This document shows, one piece after another, positions 3,807 through 6,739 of a stretch of DNA of 6,739 nucleotides. Location of the stretch: the NCBI GenBank assembly GCA_963698535.1, contig CAVORD010000005.1, forward strand, positions 1-6,739. The letters are read 5' to 3'. The notes below the pieces were generated by a model. The model saw only the letters and a list, made by a program, of their open reading frames with translations, was not told where the DNA came from and made no database searches. The first letter of the stretch is position 1. Each line of letters starts with the position of its first letter. A program made the translations under genes and the position numbers. This DNA comes from CAVORD01 sp963698535 (lineage in GTDB: Bacteria; Bacteroidota; Bacteroidia; Bacteroidales; VadinHA17).

Positions 3807-6422
3807 CTATCCTTTGGCTTTAAGCTTTGCCCGGGTTTCATTTAGCTCTGCCTCAACCTTCTTTGCCCCGGTGATATCTGAAAAGGTGATTACAACTCCA
3901 TCAATTCTGTCATCGATGGTTCTGTATGGCATTATTCTAACACTAAACCACTTGTCGCTGTCGGTGGCAATTGCTGTCTCGACTGTAATAAGAGTTCTTA
4001 AGACCTCTTTGGCGTTAGTGTCCAGTTCCGGATATTTTAAGGTGTTGGCAAGGTCGGTAAATGGTCGGCCAATGTCACCAGGTCTTAATTTAAATATCCT
4101 GGTAACCTGTTCGGTATATCGACGCACATTCATCTCCCTGTCCAGAAACAAGGTTGCTATCTCTGTGCTGTTTAGCAAATTCTTCATGTCGTCGCTGGTG
4201 CGCAGGTAATCGGCGATTTTTGTCTGTAATTCGAGGTTCACTGTCTGAAGTTCCTCATTGAGGCTCTGCATCTCCTCTTTCGATGTTGTTAGCTCTTCAT
4301 TGGTGGATTGTAACTCCTCATTGGTGGATTGCAGCTCTTCATTGGTGGATTTTAATTCTTCCTGAGATGTTTGCATCTCTTCACGTGTTATCTGCAGATC
4401 ATCCAACGCCCTTGCCAGCTCTGCTTCCAGCTTCTTCACATTGTCGTTGGCGACCCCTTTCCCGGACTTCTTCGAATTACTCTTTAAAAGGTCTGGATCA
4501 TCGGTATCGGAAAAGACTAAAATTATCAGCCCATTTAATGAATCAGGCTTTTGCAGCTTCTGAATAACAACTGATACCAGGGTCCTGGAATCGGGCCTGC
4601 TAATCCTTATATTCTCTAGAAAAACCTTTTCGCCTGTCAGGATAGTCCTTCTAAAAGCTGATGGCAGGTGTTCACGCAGGCCATCTTTTGCCATAACAAA
4701 AATATTCCAGTTGGCCTTCCCAGAAGTCGGCTCCAGATATGTACCGGTTTTTCCTGTTATGTATAATATATCGCCCTCGGAGTTTACAAGAATTGTGGGA
4801 GGTGAGAATCCGTGAAGAATAACCTGTTCAAGATCACTTTGGAAAGTCTCCGGTTTTCTGGATATGATTTTGCTTCCACTGGAATCGGACCGGGTCAATT
4901 TAAAAGCACTTGGAAAATCAACCATCATGCGAACTTCTTTTGTTGGAACACGACGATATATTTTTTGTTTCGGATCCAAAGTAATAAAGCCATCACCGTT
5001 CGATCCCGGCGATTCAGCTGAACCCAATACGAGCAATCCTTCCGGATTAAGACTGTAATGGAAAAGTGATATCAGCCGGCTCTGTAGTGGAGGCTCCATG
5101 TAGATCATCATATTTCGGCAACACAATATGTCAAGCTTTGTAAAAGGGGGGTCTTTTATGATGTTTTGAGGGGCAAATACAACCATCTCCCTTACCTTTG
5201 GGATTATCCTGATAAAGTCGTCACCCTCCAATTTAAAAAACCGTTTAAACCGCTTGGGAGAGATATCAACAGAACTATTCTTCCGGAAAACTCCTTTTCT
5301 GGCTCTCTCTATCGTATCAGCATCAATGTCGGTTGCAAAAACCTGAACAGTGATACCCCTCGAAGAGGGCAGATTGTCGATTGCTTCCTTTATAATTATT
5401 GCCAGCGAATAAGCTTCCTCGCCACTTGAACAGGCTGGCACCCACGCCTTAATAACATGATTGTCAGGACACTTAGCAATGAGTTGAGGCAGGTAATTGG
5501 TTAGAAGTGCGTCCCACATAGAGGGGTCGCGAAAAAAACTCGTGACACCTATTAACATCTCCTTGCTGAGAATCTCTATTTCCGTCAGGTTTTCCTGAAG
5601 GAAGCGGACATAGCTACTAATATTGTCTATCAGGTGTATTCTCATCCTCCGTTCAATTCTTCTGATCAGCGTGTTTTTCTTATAGAGGGAGAAATCATTA
5701 CCCGTATTATCTCTTATGAGAAGAATAATCTTCTCCAGACTTGTTATGCTTATTTTTTTCGTTCCGCCCTCCTTAACAGGATCATGTTTGTGATTCAGAA
5801 AGGCAGAAAGCTTAAGAGGCAACTCTTGTGGTGGTGCAATTATATCTACCATAACCGATTGAATTGCAGCCTTTGGCATCCCATCAAACTTGGCAGTTGC
5901 GGGGTCCTGTACCAGAACGATACCGTGTTTTTCCTTTATTGATCTTAGGCCGAGGGAGCCATCTGAACCCATGCCCGACAATACAATTCCGATACTTTTC
6001 TCTTGCCTGTCGGCCGACATCGAGCGAAAAAAGATATCTATGGGCAATCTTAATCCCCTTGATTCAACCGGATCAAAAAGATGCAATTTCCCATTGAGAA
6101 TAGACATGCTTTTATTCGGTGGAATTACATAGATAAAATTTGGCTTTACCAACTCCCTGTCTTTCACCTGAATGACCTTTAATGTTGTTCCCCTCTGCAG
6201 TATTTCAGGCATGATCCCTACATAATCCGGATCGAGATGCTGAATAACGACATAAGCCATTCCCGGGTCCTTCTCGATAGCACCAAAGAACAGTTCAAGA
6301 GCTTCAAGGCCACCTGCAGAGGCTCCAATACCGATTATGGGGAAGTCATATGTCTGCAGAGGTTTTGGCAGGGCTTTACTCTTCTTCGCACCGGAAAGGT
6401 TAGTCGATTGTTTCTTGCTCAT
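3807..6422 (-). CDS. CheB methylesterase-CheR methyltransferase fusion with coiled coil and PAS
   Basis: 871 residues. CheB methylesterase (about 25-210): GASAGG with nucleophile Ser35, QHL with His62, GMGSDGS with Asp154, i.e. the full Ser-His-Asp triad, which removes methyl groups from (or deamidates) receptor glutamates/glutamines. The regulatory receiver that precedes this domain in classical CheB is absent. CheR (about 225-490): N-terminal helical part with RRIERRMR; TSFFRD (294-299); the SAM-binding PACSSGEEAYSLA (329-341); ATDID (363-367); CCRNMMIYM (434-442). It should methylate glutamates using S-adenosylmethionine. Next comes a PAS-like segment (about 530-640), then a Lys/Ser linker, a coiled coil (about 660-740) with in-register heptads EELxSTN at 681-729, and a C-terminal PAS of the PAS_10 type (about 742-855). 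No kinase follows in the chain. No chemoreceptor, CheA or CheW lies in the window, so the methylation target is unknown. The start has AAGGGGGA about 6 nt upstream. First gene of the probable operon; stop TAG at 3807-3809. Confidence 0.95.
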   Translation of the reverse strand: MSKKQSTNLSGAKKSKALPKPLQTYDFPIIGIGASAGGLEALELFFGAIEKDPGMAYVVIQHLDPDYVGIMPEILQRGTTLKVIQVKDRELVKPNFIYVIPPNKSMSILNGKLHLFDPVESRGLRLPIDIFFRSMSADRQEKSIGIVLSGMGSDGSLGLRSIKEKHGIVLVQDPATAKFDGMPKAAIQSVMVDIIAPPQELPLKLSAFLNHKHDPVKEGGTKKISITSLEKIILLIRDNTGNDFSLYKKNTLIRRIERRMRIHLIDNISSYVRFLQENLTEIEILSKEMLIGVTSFFRDPSMWDALLTNYLPQLIAKCPDNHVIKAWVPACSSGEEAYSLAIIIKEAIDNLPSSRGITVQVFATDIDADTIERARKGVFRKNSSVDISPKRFKRFFKLEGDDFIRIIPKVREMVVFAPQNIIKDPPFTKLDILCCRNMMIYMEPPLQSRLISLFHYSLNPEGLLVLGSAESPGSNGDGFITLDPKQKIYRRVPTKEVRMMVDFPSAFKLTRSDSSGSKIISRKPETFQSDLEQVILHGFSPPTILVNSEGDILYITGKTGTYLEPTSGKANWNIFVMAKDGLREHLPSAFRRTILTGEKVFLENIRISRPDSRTLVSVVIQKLQKPDSLNGLIILVFSDTDDPDLLKSNSKKSGKGVANDNVKKLEAELARALDDLQITREEMQTSQEELKSTNEELQSTNEELQSTNEELTTSKEEMQSLNEELQTVNLELQTKIADYLRTSDDMKNLLNSTEIATLFLDREMNVRRYTEQVTRIFKLRPGDIGRPFTDLANTLKYPELDTNAKEVLRTLITVETAIATDSDKWFSVRIMPYRTIDDRIDGVVITFSDITGAKKVEAELNETRAKLKAKG
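4291..4352 (-). repeat. 21-bp in-frame tandem repeat inside the coiled-coil coding region
   Basis: Three copies of a 21-bp unit, recognisable on the + strand by TCATTGGTGGATT, run at 4291-4310 (one base short as drawn), 4311-4331 and 4332-4352. They encode adjacent heptads of the coiled coil (residues about 691-711, EELQSTN). The DNA identity is higher than the amino-acid sequence alone requires, pointing to recent or slippage-prone duplication; unit gain or loss would keep the frame and the heptad register. Confidence 0.8.
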
Positions 6423-6426
6423 CTTG

Positions 6427-6436
6427 GTCCCCCTTC
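6427..6436 (-). promoter_or_regulatory. Shine-Dalgarno-like site before the CheB-CheR fusion gene
   Basis: On the minus strand, AAGGGGGACC ends 3 nt before the ATG at 6422, placing the G-run 5-10 nt upstream. Strong Shine-Dalgarno sites are uncommon in Bacteroidota, so this one helps fix the start. The two downstream genes show nothing comparable. Confidence 0.45.
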
Positions 6437-6485
6437 ACGGAGTATGTAATTTGTCAACGAAAGGCAGCTAAATACTCTGCATTAG

Positions 6486-6493
6486 CAAAAGTA
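6486..6493 (-). promoter_or_regulatory. Candidate -7 element for the methylation/kinase operon
   Basis: The minus strand reads TACTTTTG here, an exact match to TAnnTTTG, 63 nt upstream of the ATG at 6422. The expected -33 position, 19 nt further upstream (6512-6515), reads TTTT rather than TTTG, so the promoter is only half supported. Confidence 0.4.
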
Positions 6494-6616
6494 CCTCTTT
6501 TATAAAGGTAGAAAAAATATTTGAAAATGAGGGCGATAACATGTTTCCCGGACAAGATCGATTTCATCGTACCTGAAGAGCCGGGTCATTATGATTTTAT
6601 TCTCCTACATGGTTGA

Positions 6617-6646
6617 TTGTGATGTAAATAATCTTGTCTATTTTTA
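6617..6646 (+). promoter_or_regulatory. Weak candidate promoter for the rightward gene at 6722
   Basis: TTG at 6617-6619, a 19-nt spacer, then TATTTTTA at 6639-6646, which matches TAnnTTTG except for the last base. A start near 6653 would leave a leader of about 70 nt. The spacing is right but the region is AT-rich, so chance is a real alternative. Confidence 0.3.
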
Positions 6647-6721
6647 ATCTGTTTTATATATTATCTCTTTTCAGAACGGCAGTGAAAGATAAAGTTTAGC
6701 AGGTATAAACAGTTTGTTCAG

Positions 6722-6739
6722 ATGAGAATAGCGGTACTT
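6722..6739 (+). CDS. Possible start of a rightward gene (six codons, cut by window end)
   Basis: ATG at 6722 opens a frame reading MRIAVL up to the window edge. A short basic start followed by a hydrophobic beta strand is common in Rossmann-type and other alpha/beta enzymes, but six codons cannot identify a family. The preceding intergenic region and a weak upstream promoter fit a gene start. There is no strong ribosome-binding site (an AGG at 6700-6702 is too far away). Confidence 0.35.

Larger units (their letters stand above)
6423..6721. other. Divergent intergenic region
   Basis: About 300 bases lie between the leftward CheB-CheR gene and a possible rightward gene beginning at 6722. It holds a ribosome-binding-like site and candidate promoter for the leftward operon, a weaker candidate promoter for the rightward gene, a short rightward frame of 29 codons (6527-6616) of doubtful status, and a CCCGG/CCGGG inverted pair (6547-6551, 6583-6587). 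I see no RNA gene or riboswitch-like architecture. Confidence 0.5.

Noticed and set aside
3749..3809. TAG read-through joining the CheB-CheR and kinase proteins
   Set aside because: The frame after TAG reaches TGA after 18 codons, and the kinase ATG lies in another frame, so read-through would not create a fusion.
3814..6449. Many rightward frames of 64-131 codons opposite the CheB-CheR gene
   Set aside because: All are antisense to a gene with two intact enzyme domains, and none shows a motif; the one at 4283 is repetitive only because it overlies the 21-bp repeat.

Overview
The window reads as Bacteroidota chromosomal DNA, most likely from a Bacteroidales-like lineage. The clues are a near-perfect Bacteroidota promoter (TTTG, 19 nt, TATATTTG) before a tRNA gene, a lipoprotein with an acidic/lysine stretch right after the lipobox cysteine, the weak use of Shine-Dalgarno sites, a PAS-rich hybrid kinase, and heptameric GTTGCAG-type intergenic repeats. 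This assignment rests on style and motifs, not on a marker gene.

Layout, left to right. Bases 2-508 (+) hold the C-terminal part of a rhodanese-fold protein that enters from outside the window; its active-site cysteine position appears to be serine and its chain ends in Gly-Gly-Cys. Two bases after its stop a promoter begins (511-541). It is followed by what looks like a broken 5' half of a tRNA gene (585-615), which abuts an intact tRNA-Arg(CCU) (616-687) and its perfect intrinsic terminator (689-717). Bases 718-1037 are non-coding and full of short repeats and GC-rich hairpins.

The rest of the coding content is on the minus strand and is read right to left as a probable operon: (1) an 871-residue CheB methylesterase-CheR methyltransferase fusion with a long heptad coiled coil and a C-terminal PAS domain (6422-3807); (2) a 697-residue PAS-PAS-histidine kinase-receiver hybrid kinase (3748-1655); (3) a 181-residue putative surface lipoprotein of unknown function (1583-1038). 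The gaps are 58 and 71 nt, and I found no internal promoter or terminator in them. A candidate promoter for the operon lies at 6486-6493. The last 317 bases are a divergent intergenic region, ending with what may be the first six codons of a rightward gene at 6722.

How the genes may work together (inference): the CheB-CheR fusion has the catalytic residues of both enzymes but lacks the phosphorylatable receiver of classical CheB, and no chemoreceptor, CheA or CheW is visible. Its coiled coil and PAS stop where a kinase would start in longer one-chain relatives, and the next gene supplies a coiled coil, PAS domains, kinase and receiver. The pair therefore looks like a sensory module divided over two polypeptides that uses or regulates carboxyl methylation, possibly unrelated to flagellar chemotaxis.
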